Of a stretch of 15,009 bases of DNA, positions 1-7,666 are shown piece after piece; within the stretch, counting starts at the first letter, position 1, and every line of letters starts with the position of its first letter. The notes under the pieces are model-generated. The model had not been told where the DNA came from. It ran no database searches and saw nothing but the letters and a program-made list of their open reading frames with translations. A program made the translations under genes and the position numbers. The stretch lies in assembly GCA_047620505.1 (NCBI GenBank), contig JBLHKS010000172.1, positions 1 to 15,009 on the forward strand, read 5' to 3'. The DNA is from JBLHKS01 sp047620505. GTDB lineage: Bacteria > Verrucomicrobiota > Verrucomicrobiia > Verrucomicrobiales > DEV007.

Positions 1-655
1 TCCATTCGGGTTTGGGATGATCTTCGCGTTTTTTCGATCTCAAAACGATGAACGAGGCGATGAGCGCGATGAAAACGCCGCCGAGAATTCGGTGAAACGC
101 CTGGCTCAGGGCCGGCAGCTCGAGATCCAGGGCTTCGGCTTCCTTGAACGCGATTCGGGAAAACACGGCTCCGAGTCCCTGTCCGGCGGCGGCGACGAAA
201 GCGCATCCGAGCCCGAATCCGACGTTTCCGTAGCGCTCGGAAAGCGGCGAAGTCGGCTTAAGCGTGAAGCAAACTCCTGCGATCATGAGGAGAGCAGCTG
301 CTGCCTGGGCAAAAGTCGGTCCTTCGCCAAAAGCCAGCCAATCTCCGATGACGCCGAAGACCGGAGCGACGCAAAACGTGATCAAAACCGTCAGCCGCGA
401 TCCGATTCGGGCCAGAGCGAGATAAAGCGCGGCGTCGCCGATTCCGAAACCGGTGACTCCCCCGAGAATCAGCCACCAGAAGGTTTCGTGGTGAAACGAG
501 TTCGGGTAGAGCGAGAAAGTCAGGGTGCCGAGGACGCCAAACGCGATCAGGAGCCGAACGACGTTCGCGCGCGTGCTTCCGAGCTTCCGCGCCGCGCGTT
601 GCCCGCAAATTGCCGAAAACGCCCAGAAAACACAGGTGAGCAGCGCGCCGATCAT
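1..655 (-). CDS. EamA/DMT-family membrane transporter, N-terminal part
   Basis: The reverse strand reads open from an ATG at 655 to the left edge, giving 218 residues of a gene whose end lies outside the window. The start is well bounded, because an in-frame TGA lies 15 bases upstream. The protein is a chain of hydrophobic helices with short charged loops, starting MIGALLTCVFWAFSAICGQR. It includes the small-residue helix ILGGVTGFGIGDAALYLALA and a stretch around residues 95-130 typical of the end of the first EamA repeat. A second repeat seems to begin near residue 145. DMT-superfamily proteins have about ten helices and export metabolites or amino acids; the substrate cannot be read here. 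The gene diverges from the class IV aminotransferase across a gap of about 94 bases. The opposite-strand open frame over this stretch reads as a charged, low-complexity shadow. Confidence 0.85.
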   Translation of the reverse strand, partial: MIGALLTCVFWAFSAICGQRAARKLGSTRANVVRLLIAFGVLGTLTFSLYPNSFHHETFWWLILGGVTGFGIGDAALYLALARIGSRLTVLITFCVAPVFGVIGDWLAFGEGPTFAQAAAALLMIAGVCFTLKPTSPLSERYGNVGFGLGCAFVAAAGQGLGAVFSRIAFKEAEALDLELPALSQAFHRILGGVFIALIASFIVLRSKKREDHPKPEW

Positions 656-726
656 GAATTTACGGGATCAAAAGGAGGCGACGCTAGCATAAGCCAGCTG
701 AATGTTGTGGATTTTCAGTGTCATTC

Positions 727-738
727 GGGAAATTTCCC
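727..738. promoter_or_regulatory. Perfect 12-bp palindrome GGGAAATTTCCC, possible operator
   Basis: GGGAAATTTCCC is a perfect inverted repeat in the divergent gap between the transporter and the aminotransferase, ending 11 bases before the preferred ATG at 750. Its position fits a repressor site. No regulator can be named, and the site would be coding if the aminotransferase started at 702. Confidence 0.3.
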
Positions 739-749
739 CGGGTTTTCTC

Positions 750-1610
750 ATGAGCGAGCACAATTCCAATTCCACGATCGTCTGGCTGAATGGCGCGATC
801 AAATCTGCCGATTCCGCGCGCATTTCTCCGTTTGATCACGGCCTTTTGACTGGCGACGGCGTTTTCGAGACGCTGAAATCGTATCGCGGACGACCGTTCG
901 AATTGGAGCGGCACCACGCGAGGATGCGACGAGGCGGCGAGTTGCTCGGGCTCGAAGTTCCGAGCTTGGACGAGCTCAAGACGGCGATTGGCGAAGTGCT
1001 TTCTGCCAATAAAATTGAGAAAGCGGACTGCCGAATTCGAATCACCGTCACTGGCGGTGTCGCGCCGTTAGGCAGTGACAAAGGCGACTCAGGTCCGACG
1101 ACGTTGATCGCGATTTCCGGGCTCCCTGCGCATCCGGCCGAAGGACAAGCGATCACGGTTCCGTATTGCCGAAACGAACTCGGCGCGCTGGCCGGATTCA
1201 AAACCACGTCGTACGGCGAAAACGTCGTTGCGCTCGCCGCTGCGAAAAAAGCCGACGCGCACGAGGCGATTTTTCCGAACACGAAGGGAAATCTCTGCGA
1301 AGGAACCGGCTCGAATATTTTTGTCGTCTACGGAGGCCAGCTGATCACTCCGCCGTTGAGTTCTGGTTGTCTCGCCGGTGTGACTCGGGCCGTGGTGATC
1401 GAAATTTGCGAAAAAGCCGGGATTTCGGTCGCTGAAATCGACACGCCGATCCAGCAGCTGCTGGAAGCGGACGAAATTTTTCTCACCGGGACGCTTCGGG
1501 AAGTGATGCCGGTTTCGCGAGTCGACGAGATCGATTTTGCCTGCCCGGGCCCGATCAGTGAGCGGATTCGCGCTGCGTTTCAGCGTCACGTCGCAGACTT
1601 TGCTGGGTGA
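750..1610 (+). CDS. Class IV PLP-dependent aminotransferase/lyase (IlvE/PabC/Dat type)
   Basis: This is a fold-type IV pyridoxal-phosphate enzyme of 286 residues. The family includes branched-chain aminotransferase, 4-amino-4-deoxychorismate lyase and D-amino-acid transaminase; the exact reaction cannot be fixed from sequence. Visible signatures are the N-terminal VWLNG strand, FDHGLLTGDGVFETL (residues 28-42), the HHARM phosphate-binding segment with R58, the PLP lysine K151 in FKTTSYGEN, the ring-nitrogen glutamate E184 in LCEGTGSNIF, and the following TPPLSSGCLAGVTR phosphate loop. I chose the ATG at 750 because the conserved fold begins about 10 residues later. An in-frame ATG at 702 would add 16 atypical residues. 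No clear Shine-Dalgarno precedes either start. It is the first gene of a plus-strand run, 39 bases before the ClpX-like gene. The protein contains a QQLL stretch encoded by the palindrome CAGCAGCTGCTG at 1452-1463. Confidence 0.88.
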   Translation: MSEHNSNSTIVWLNGAIKSADSARISPFDHGLLTGDGVFETLKSYRGRPFELERHHARMRRGGELLGLEVPSLDELKTAIGEVLSANKIEKADCRIRITVTGGVAPLGSDKGDSGPTTLIAISGLPAHPAEGQAITVPYCRNELGALAGFKTTSYGENVVALAAAKKADAHEAIFPNTKGNLCEGTGSNIFVVYGGQLITPPLSSGCLAGVTRAVVIEICEKAGISVAEIDTPIQQLLEADEIFLTGTLREVMPVSRVDEIDFACPGPISERIRAAFQRHVADFAG

Positions 1611-1649
1611 AAATTTGTGTCACGCGGATTTAGGGCGGATAGTGGGGAT

Positions 1650-3299
1650 ATGTCAGAAAAAGACGACCCTCCTCCATCAACGCCGACGCCGGAAGAAATT
1701 TCCAAGCAGCTGTCGGAGTTCATGAAGAACACTTTTCCCGGTGCGATGGCTTTCACGATGCCGGGCGGAGGAACCCCAGGCCAGACGCCTAAACCCGTCG
1801 AGCCAGAAGGTTCCGATCCGCCGCTGGAAACCGAGGAACCAGAAGAAGACGCTTTCGCCGATATTTACGATTTCAGCCTGCGTCCGCGCGATATCAAAGC
1901 GCATCTCGATCGCTTTGTGATTAAGCAGGACGAGGCGAAAAAAGTGCTCTCGATCGCAGTTTGCGATCACTACAACCACGCGAAATTCCTTCGTCGCCTC
2001 GAAGAACAGGATTCGGAAGCGGCTCGGAAGGTCGAGTTTGCCAAGCAAAACGTGATCGTCGTCGGACCGACCGGGGTTGGAAAAACCTACCTGATCAAGC
2101 ACATCGCCGAAATGATCGGAGTTCCGTTCGTCAAAGCTGACGCGACGAAATTCAGCGAAACTGGTTATGTCGGCGGCGATGTCGATGATCTCGTTCGTGA
2201 ACTCGTCAAGCGGGCCGATGGAGACGTCGATCGCGCGGAATACGGCATCGTTTACATCGACGAAGTCGACAAACTGGCGACGCGCGGTGATCTCGGTGGC
2301 CGCGATGTCAGCGGGCGTGGCGTCCAGACGACTTTGCTGAAATTGATGGAGGAAACCGAGGTCCAGATTCGGAATCCGATGGATATCCAATCGCAAATGC
2401 AGGCGATGTTCGACATGCAGCGCGGAGGTGAGCCGCAGAAGGATTCGATCAACACGCGCCACATTCTTTTCATCGTCAGCGGTGCGTTTTCCGGACTACA
2501 AAAAGTCGTTAGCAAGCGGCTGCGTGACGGTCAGATCGGGTTTGGCGCGGAAGTTCGCGATCTCCCTCTCGATAACGACCTTTTCCGCCACGTGACGACC
2601 CAGGATTTTCTGGACTTCGGGTTTGAGGCTGAATTTATCGGCCGCCTGCCGGTTCGAGTCGTTTGCGAACAGCTGAAGGCGGAAGATCTCTTCAAGATTC
2701 TGCACGATTCCGAAGGGAGTCTGATTCGGCAGTACGAGCGCGATTTCGAAGCGTTCGGAATCCGCGCAGCGTTCGATGATTCGGCTCTGCACGCGATCGC
2801 GGAACTGGCCGCGACGGAAGAAACCGGCGCTCGCGGCTTGGTCACGGTTTGTGAGCGATTGCTCCGGGATTTCAAATTTGAGCTGCCTGGAACTTCGATC
2901 AGCGAGCTGAATATCGACGCTGAGTTGGTGAAATCTCCTCGTGAAGTCCTCGACAAGTTGCTCGAAGACGGCGGAAACCTCGTCGATCAGAAAACATCGG
3001 CCGAAGCCGCGATTTTCAGCCGGGAATTCTCCGAAAAACACGGTGTCGAAATGCAATTCGATAACGCCGCGATTCAGGCGCTGGATGAGCTCGCGAGAGC
3101 CGACAATGTCAGCGCGTTGCAGGTCTGCAGTCGACTTTTTCGCGATTATCAGTTCGGTTTGAAGCTGATTCAGAAAAACACAGGGCGCGATTCGTTCCTG
3201 TTGCCCGCCGAAGCCGTTGCGGATCCGGATAAATATCTCAGCGGCCTGGTGGTCGACTCGTACCAACCGGAGTCTTCGGTGGACGCAACGGAGAATTGA
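1650..3299 (+). CDS. ClpX-like AAA+ unfoldase, no zinc domain, with an apparent second small domain
   Basis: This is a cytoplasmic AAA+ ATPase of 549 residues, most like ClpX, the unfoldase that feeds proteins to ClpP. Visible features in order: a Pro/Glu-rich N-terminus with no zinc-binding domain; Walker A GPTGVGKT (139-146); the pore motif GYVG; Walker B IVYIDEVDKL (D204, E205); the ClpX-type DVSGRGVQTTLLKLMEETE segment; an IGFGAEV loop (296-302) like the ClpP-docking IGF loop; FIGRLPV with arginine finger R332; and sensor-2 GARG (R395). The RKH pore-loop region of ClpX is replaced by a Met/Gln-rich insert. After the normal small domain (about 373-446) a second, similar stretch follows (about 467-540) that lacks GAR. 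At 549 residues it is far longer than ClpX (about 420). I chose the ATG at 1650, behind GGGGAT; a GTG at 1617 would add 11 residues. It probably unfolds selected substrates, with ClpP or alone. It is not ordinary ClpX and could be a PVC-specific paralogue. Confidence 0.88.
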   Translation: MSEKDDPPPSTPTPEEISKQLSEFMKNTFPGAMAFTMPGGGTPGQTPKPVEPEGSDPPLETEEPEEDAFADIYDFSLRPRDIKAHLDRFVIKQDEAKKVLSIAVCDHYNHAKFLRRLEEQDSEAARKVEFAKQNVIVVGPTGVGKTYLIKHIAEMIGVPFVKADATKFSETGYVGGDVDDLVRELVKRADGDVDRAEYGIVYIDEVDKLATRGDLGGRDVSGRGVQTTLLKLMEETEVQIRNPMDIQSQMQAMFDMQRGGEPQKDSINTRHILFIVSGAFSGLQKVVSKRLRDGQIGFGAEVRDLPLDNDLFRHVTTQDFLDFGFEAEFIGRLPVRVVCEQLKAEDLFKILHDSEGSLIRQYERDFEAFGIRAAFDDSALHAIAELAATEETGARGLVTVCERLLRDFKFELPGTSISELNIDAELVKSPREVLDKLLEDGGNLVDQKTSAEAAIFSREFSEKHGVEMQFDNAAIQALDELARADNVSALQVCSRLFRDYQFGLKLIQKNTGRDSFLLPAEAVADPDKYLSGLVVDSYQPESSVDATEN

Positions 3300-3325
3300 G
3301 CGAACTTCCCGCCCGTCGATTCCCC

Positions 3326-4663
3326 ATGCGAAGATTACTCGTTGTCGCCCTGATCATTGGCGCTGTTTCCGCGCTCGCTACTCTGCTGCTCCATCAATTC
3401 GGATTGTTTGAGGGGCCAGCTCGTCGGCTGGCCACTTTTTATACCAATCACGGGTTCTTGAGCCATCCGAAAGAGGCGGGGAAAATCCTGCATTTCACGG
3501 TAGTTGTCATTCTCGCTTTCATCACGAGCTGGTGCGCGATCGACATCCCACGCGTCGCCCACAAAGTGATCGTGATCGTCGGCCTGGTTCTTCTGGTCTG
3601 TTTTGCCTCGGCGGCACCGGTTGTGCTCGAAGCAGCGGGCAACCCGAATGTCTTCGAGCGCGATCCGACCTTTTTTGAGCCGTTCTCCTCGCTCGCAGTG
3701 ATCGCTTTGGCTTCGATTCTCGGCTTGGTCTACGCTTCAACTGAGCACGGCGCGCGCAAACGCACTCTGCAATCGGTCCTTGGCGGGCGAATCTCTGAGC
3801 ACTCCTTTAACCAGCTTCTTGAAGGCGGTCGTCCCCATTTTCTCAACGGCCACAACCGCGAAGTCTCGATTCTGACCGTTCGCGTTTTTAACCACGCTGA
3901 ACTCCGAAGGGACGTCGCTCCTGCGGATTTGATCGAGATGACGAATCTGTTTTTGCAGAATTCGAGCGAGTTTTTGACCAGCCGCGGCGCTTACATCGAT
4001 GAATCCAGCCCTGATTGCGTTCGAGTTTACTTTGGCGTGATTTCGCGGGTCGGAGACCACGTTGAGCAGGCCTGCGATGCGGCTTTGGAATTGCGGCAGC
4101 GGCTTCGCAATCTCGATACCGACATGAAAAACCGCTTTTTCCATTCGCTCCGATGGGGAATCGCGATCAGCGCGTCGGAAATGACACTCGGAATTTATCA
4201 GAGCGAAAACGCGACTCGGCTGAGTGCAGTTGGTGAGGTCGTTGAGTTCGTTCGCAAGCTCAGCGCGGCGAATTCGCGTTACGGATCGGAAATTCTCGTC
4301 AGCTCGGGTGCCTACGCCCGAATCCAGGAGCGATACGCGGTCAGGCCAATGGAAATGATTTTTGATTCGAGCATCGAGCTGATGTCCGAAGTTTACGAGT
4401 TGGTTGATCTGAAAGCTAAGCTGACTGAGGCTGACGAAGCGGCTCGGCAGCAGTTCTGGAAAGGCGTAATTCTTTATCGCGAGGGCCGAGGCGAAGAGGC
4501 GCTCGAGATTTTCAGCGCGCTTTTCAGCGAATCGCCGAATGATCGGCCGCTAGCTTATTTTACCGACCGCGCTCAGACAAACATGGTCGACGCTCCAAAA
4601 AACGAGCGTGACGTCGATGCTCACCTGATCCACGGGCACGCCCGCGTGCTTCACACACTTTGA
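3326..4663 (+). CDS. Membrane protein with degenerate class III adenylate/guanylate cyclase domain
   Basis: This 445-residue protein has four predicted membrane helices (about 3-22, 54-74, 80-100, 121-137), then a cytoplasmic cyclase-homology domain (about 178-360), then a short TPR-like helical tail (about 400-440, WKGVILYREGRGEEALEIFS). The cyclase fold shows in EVSILTVRVFNH, GAYIDESSPDCVRVYFG and RWGIAISASEMTLG. However, the first metal aspartate appears replaced (V185/R186 region), the substrate lysine position reads E, the canonical GD.VN.AARL motif reads GEVVEFVRKL (N to E, R to K), and only D230 remains at the second metal site. I therefore infer a non-catalytic, membrane-anchored sensor or scaffold rather than an active cAMP/cGMP producer. 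A TTG at 3296, overlapping the upstream stop, would add 10 residues; I prefer the ATG at 3326. The tight spacing suggests co-expression with the ClpX-like gene. Confidence 0.78.
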   Translation: MRRLLVVALIIGAVSALATLLLHQFGLFEGPARRLATFYTNHGFLSHPKEAGKILHFTVVVILAFITSWCAIDIPRVAHKVIVIVGLVLLVCFASAAPVVLEAAGNPNVFERDPTFFEPFSSLAVIALASILGLVYASTEHGARKRTLQSVLGGRISEHSFNQLLEGGRPHFLNGHNREVSILTVRVFNHAELRRDVAPADLIEMTNLFLQNSSEFLTSRGAYIDESSPDCVRVYFGVISRVGDHVEQACDAALELRQRLRNLDTDMKNRFFHSLRWGIAISASEMTLGIYQSENATRLSAVGEVVEFVRKLSAANSRYGSEILVSSGAYARIQERYAVRPMEMIFDSSIELMSEVYELVDLKAKLTEADEAARQQFWKGVILYREGRGEEALEIFSALFSESPNDRPLAYFTDRAQTNMVDAPKNERDVDAHLIHGHARVLHTL

Positions 4664-4678
4664 GCCAGCAGCTGCTGA
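4664..4678. repeat. 15-mer with CAGCAGCTGCTG palindrome, copy 1
   Basis: GCCAGCAGCTGCTGA begins at the base directly after the TGA of the cyclase-like gene and fills most of the 25-base gap before recR. The core CAGCAGCTGCTG (4666-4677) is a perfect palindrome. An identical 15-mer lies at 11264-11278, also just after a stop codon. No recR Shine-Dalgarno is seen here. Its role is unknown; it could be a protein-binding site or a genome-wide iterated palindrome. Confidence 0.6.
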
Positions 4679-4688
4679 ACCGTCGTCG

Positions 4689-5294
4689 ATGAAACTCGAT
4701 TATCCAGTTGCCGTTCGGACGTTGATTCTTCAGCTCAAGCGCCTGCCTGGCATCGGGCCGCGAAGCGCTGAGCGAATGGCTCTCTGGCTGCTCCAGCAGG
4801 ACAACGTGGTGCTCGAAGACCTCGCCGCGAACCTCCGGTACGTGACCGAAGGCGTCAGCAGCTGCCAGATTTGCGGGTTTTTTACAACTTCTGAGGGATG
4901 CGCGATTTGCAACGATTCGCATCGCGATCGCACGGCTCTCTGTGTCGTCGAAGAACCGGCCGACATCTTGCCGATCGAGCGAACAGGCGCGTTCGCAGGT
5001 TTTTATCATGCGTTAGGCGGTCGGCTTTCTCCGTTGGACAACGTTGGACCTGAAGATCTCCGGATCACCGAGTTGGAACGACGTCTCGCCACCGGGGAGT
5101 TCACAGAAATCGTTCTCGCGCTCGGAGCCGATGTCGCTGGGGAGGCAACGTCGAATTTTCTAGCCGACATCCTCGCTTCAAGCGGCGCTCGGATCACGAA
5201 GCTCGCCCAAGGCATGCCGGTTGGCGGCGGTCTGGACACGGCGGACGCGCTCACGCTGCACCGAGCGTTTGAAAACCGCGGCGCGATCAATTAA
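4689..5294 (+). CDS. recR: Recombination mediator protein RecR
   Basis: RecR works with RecO (and RecF) to load RecA onto SSB-coated single-stranded DNA at gaps; it acts in the cytoplasm as a ring-shaped clamp. The 201-residue length matches the family (about 200). Visible domains in order: the helix-hairpin-helix LPGIGPRSAERMA (residues 19-31), a four-cysteine zinc finger with C59, C62, C71 and C74 (CQICGFF and GCAIC), the Toprim domain starting at LCVVEEPADI (E88) and including GGRLSPLDNVGP, and a C-terminal GMPVGGGLDTADALTL segment matching the usual Walker-like region. The ATG start gives the standard MKLDYP N-terminus. It is the last gene of the plus-strand run. Here recR does not sit behind dnaX and an ybaB-type gene, its common setting elsewhere. 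Its TAA overlaps the stop of the convergent FecR gene within one TTAA (5291-5294). Confidence 0.97.
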   Translation: MKLDYPVAVRTLILQLKRLPGIGPRSAERMALWLLQQDNVVLEDLAANLRYVTEGVSSCQICGFFTTSEGCAICNDSHRDRTALCVVEEPADILPIERTGAFAGFYHALGGRLSPLDNVGPEDLRITELERRLATGEFTEIVLALGADVAGEATSNFLADILASSGARITKLAQGMPVGGGLDTADALTLHRAFENRGAIN

Positions 5295-6997
5295 CCCGGC
5301 TCGCCAGTCGAAGCGAGTTCGGCAATTTCTTCAGCGTCGAACGCTTTCTGGAAAAGGACGAATTCGTCCATCACGCCGAGGAAATTCCGAACTTGGACGC
5401 GCTCACCGCGAGGCGGCAGTCCCCAGTTTCCGATTTCGCCGATGCCGAATCGCAGCCTGACATCGAGTTCAAGCGGTTGATGACCGATTTCCACTCCATT
5501 CAGGTAGTGAGTCGCGGTGCCGCCAATTCGATCGTAAACACAGGCCAAATGCGCCCACTGACCCAGCAGCTGTTTGTCGATGATGCCGGCCGGAGAGGCG
5601 TACTCCGCGACCTCGCCTTCGTTTCGACGAGTTCGCAAAACTACCCGGCCGTCCTCGCCATCTAAAACCCAGTGGACCGCGCCGTGATCAAATTCGTCGC
5701 TCATGAACAAGCTTAAATCGCGAGCCTCAAGCCGGTCAATCCGGACCCAGGTCGACATCGTCAGCTCATCGTGATTCCCTGGGATCCGCACCCGAACTCG
5801 GTCGCTTGAGCGCATGAATTCCAGCCCGACTTTGCCTGTCCACCGGCCCTGAGCAAGCCTGGCACCGATGATTCGGCCATCGAGACCGCTAGCATACGGA
5901 TCGGAGCTGAAAGCCGGGACCAAGCCGTCGAGATAATCCTGCGCGTCAAAATCGTAGTAAGCGAGGAGCCGCTTGTCGCCGCGCCAACGCTGACTTTTCT
6001 GATACCAGGTCGAGAGCTGGCTCTCCATCACGAACGAGTGGATTTCGCGCAACTCGCGACTGCTCACGAACAGGTCCTCGTCCGCGAGAAGCGGAATCCG
6101 TCGGCCAAATTCGCCGATTCGCGCCGCATCACCCGGAGTCAGATTGGCGACCGTTTCTTCGCGTGGATTGCGAAATTCAACTTCGCCATCAAAAACGTGG
6201 ACCTCGCTTGATCCATCCAGGCCGACGATGAGACCGAAAACAGTGCCGAGGTCGACGAGCTCGCCAGTTGGCGTGTGGACGATGAATCCGAAGGCCTGAA
6301 CCGGGACGGTTGCGTGAATTTTGCCCTGCCAGCAGAAACTTTCGTCCATCGAGAGGATCTCAAAATCAACTGGGCCCTCAAGCGTGACGCTAACGCCATT
6401 GTAATATTGCAAATGGACGAATCCGCTGGCGAGCTGAACTCGACCTCGTCCAAGAATCGCTCCGCTGCGCAGCTCGCGGCCGCCTTCAGCCCATTCGGCT
6501 TCGATCGTGTGCGTCAAAATCGCAAAACCCGCTTCAGCGCGCTCGGGCTCGATCGTTTCGACCGGCTTAACTTTGTAGTCCGCGAGATTTTCGAGGTCCA
6601 TCGGCATGACCGGACTTTCCGCGCTTTCCTCCGCAATTTTCGGTCCGTCTCCCGATCGACTCAGCAGCAACCAACCGGCGAGGCCAAGAACGGTTAGCAA
6701 CGCCGCCAGTTCAAGCGAGCGCCAAAGGACGCGCCGTCGACTCGGGCGAGGAGTCTCAACCTGGCTCGGGAATGGAATCAATCTCGCCCCCATCGCGTCC
6801 GGTCCAAGGCCCTCAAGCGCGTTGTCCAAAGAGACAAATCTGGCAAAAACGCGCTGCGCATCTTCGTCGCCACGGAGCCGCTCGTTCAGCTCGCGCATCT
6901 CGTCATCGGTGATTCGCTGGTCGCGCCAGGCGGCGATCAACTCCAGCAGCTGCTCGGCTTCGGAGTCGTCGGAAATCAATTTTGCTTCTTCGTTCAT
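5291..6997 (-). CDS. FecR-domain anti-sigma/transmembrane regulator with LamG-like C-terminal domain
   Basis: This 568-residue protein probably senses a signal outside the membrane and controls the sigma factor encoded just upstream. In order: a cytoplasmic acidic helical segment (1-90) of the type that binds sigma factors, one membrane helix (about 94-113, ELAALLTVLGLAGWLLL), an extracytoplasmic FecR domain (about 158-300) with the hallmark HTPTGELVDLGTVFGL and VHVFDGEVEF, a helical linker, and a concanavalin-like LamG domain (about 345-565) with ELTMSTWVRI, WAHLACVYDR, THYLNGVEIG and a closing GVMDEFVLFQKAFDAEEI. LamG folds often bind polysaccharide, so a glycan signal is plausible but inferred. 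The gene starts 24 bases after the sigma stop, so co-transcription is likely. This FecR plus LamG layout is common next to such sigma factors in Planctomycetes and Verrucomicrobia. Confidence 0.87.
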   Translation of the reverse strand: MNEEAKLISDDSEAEQLLELIAAWRDQRITDDEMRELNERLRGDEDAQRVFARFVSLDNALEGLGPDAMGARLIPFPSQVETPRPSRRRVLWRSLELAALLTVLGLAGWLLLSRSGDGPKIAEESAESPVMPMDLENLADYKVKPVETIEPERAEAGFAILTHTIEAEWAEGGRELRSGAILGRGRVQLASGFVHLQYYNGVSVTLEGPVDFEILSMDESFCWQGKIHATVPVQAFGFIVHTPTGELVDLGTVFGLIVGLDGSSEVHVFDGEVEFRNPREETVANLTPGDAARIGEFGRRIPLLADEDLFVSSRELREIHSFVMESQLSTWYQKSQRWRGDKRLLAYYDFDAQDYLDGLVPAFSSDPYASGLDGRIIGARLAQGRWTGKVGLEFMRSSDRVRVRIPGNHDELTMSTWVRIDRLEARDLSLFMSDEFDHGAVHWVLDGEDGRVVLRTRRNEGEVAEYASPAGIIDKQLLGQWAHLACVYDRIGGTATHYLNGVEIGHQPLELDVRLRFGIGEIGNWGLPPRGERVQVRNFLGVMDEFVLFQKAFDAEEIAELASTGEPG

Positions 6998-7021
6998 GCG
7001 ATTTTGCGTAGGTGCCTGAAA

Positions 7022-7570
7022 TCAGGCGACAGGTTCATTGGTCATGCGCGTTTCGATGCAATTCATGAGCCATTTGCGGACCTGCGATAGAATTCGATAG
7101 ACCGTTTTCGGTGGTCGGCCGATCTGCTTGGAGACGTCGTCGACGCTCAAATCTTCAATGTAGCGGAGCCGAACCAGCTCACGGTTTTTGTCGTTGAGCC
7201 CATCGATGCAGACCACGAGCGCATCGTGGCGCTGGTCTTCCTGGACCGCGACTTCGGACACTTTCTCCGCAAGCGCGTCGAAAACGTCCTGTGAAAATGT
7301 GACCCGCGCACGAGCCATCTTTTTTCGGTAGTCGCAAACCTCAAAATATCCCACCCGCATCGCCCAGGAGGCGAAATTGGTTCCCGGCTGGTACTGGTCG
7401 AATTTTTTCCAGAGAACCACGCTGGTCTTCTGAAATAAGTCGTCCGCATCGGACTTATTCGAAATCAGCGAGCGGATGAAATTGTGAATTCGCGTCTGAT
7501 TCGCGAGAATCAGCGCCACAAAATCTTCAGCTTTGGCCTCTTTCGAGTCTGGTGGGCGTTTGTCGGCCAT
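7022..7570 (-). CDS. RNA polymerase sigma-70 factor, ECF-like (Rhodopirellula/Verrucomicrobium type)
   Basis: This 182-residue protein is a two-domain alternative sigma factor that directs RNA polymerase to a specific promoter set. Region 2 spans about residues 16-85, with the core-binding and -10 segment LISNKSDADDLFQKTSVVLW followed by FASWAMRVGYFEVCDYRKK. Region 4 spans about 115-165, with LVRLRYIEDLSVDDVSKQIG and the helix-turn-helix GRPPKTVYRILSQVRKWL. I chose the ATG at 7570 (MADKRPPDSKEAK) over an in-frame start at 7618, which would add 16 residues of arginine-rich non-conserved sequence. It lies directly before the FecR/LamG gene, forming a sigma/anti-sigma pair. Its targets cannot be read from the window; a consensus promoter in front of it could not be recognised in the 96 bases up to the next gene. 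Confidence 0.93.
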   Translation of the reverse strand: MADKRPPDSKEAKAEDFVALILANQTRIHNFIRSLISNKSDADDLFQKTSVVLWKKFDQYQPGTNFASWAMRVGYFEVCDYRKKMARARVTFSQDVFDALAEKVSEVAVQEDQRHDALVVCIDGLNDKNRELVRLRYIEDLSVDDVSKQIGRPPKTVYRILSQVRKWLMNCIETRMTNEPVA

Positions 7571-7666
7571 ACCGTGGGTTCGATCTCTCAACGGTCGGCG
7601 ATCATCAGATTTTCGCAAATTTGGCGAGATCGCGGAAGAAAATTCCCGTCTCCCGGAAAATCCAGC

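Noticed and set aside
17..835. Long plus-strand open frame over the transporter gene
   Set aside because: Its product is charged, Arg/Glu/Ser-rich and fold-less, while the minus strand gives a clear multi-helix transporter from an ATG at 655.
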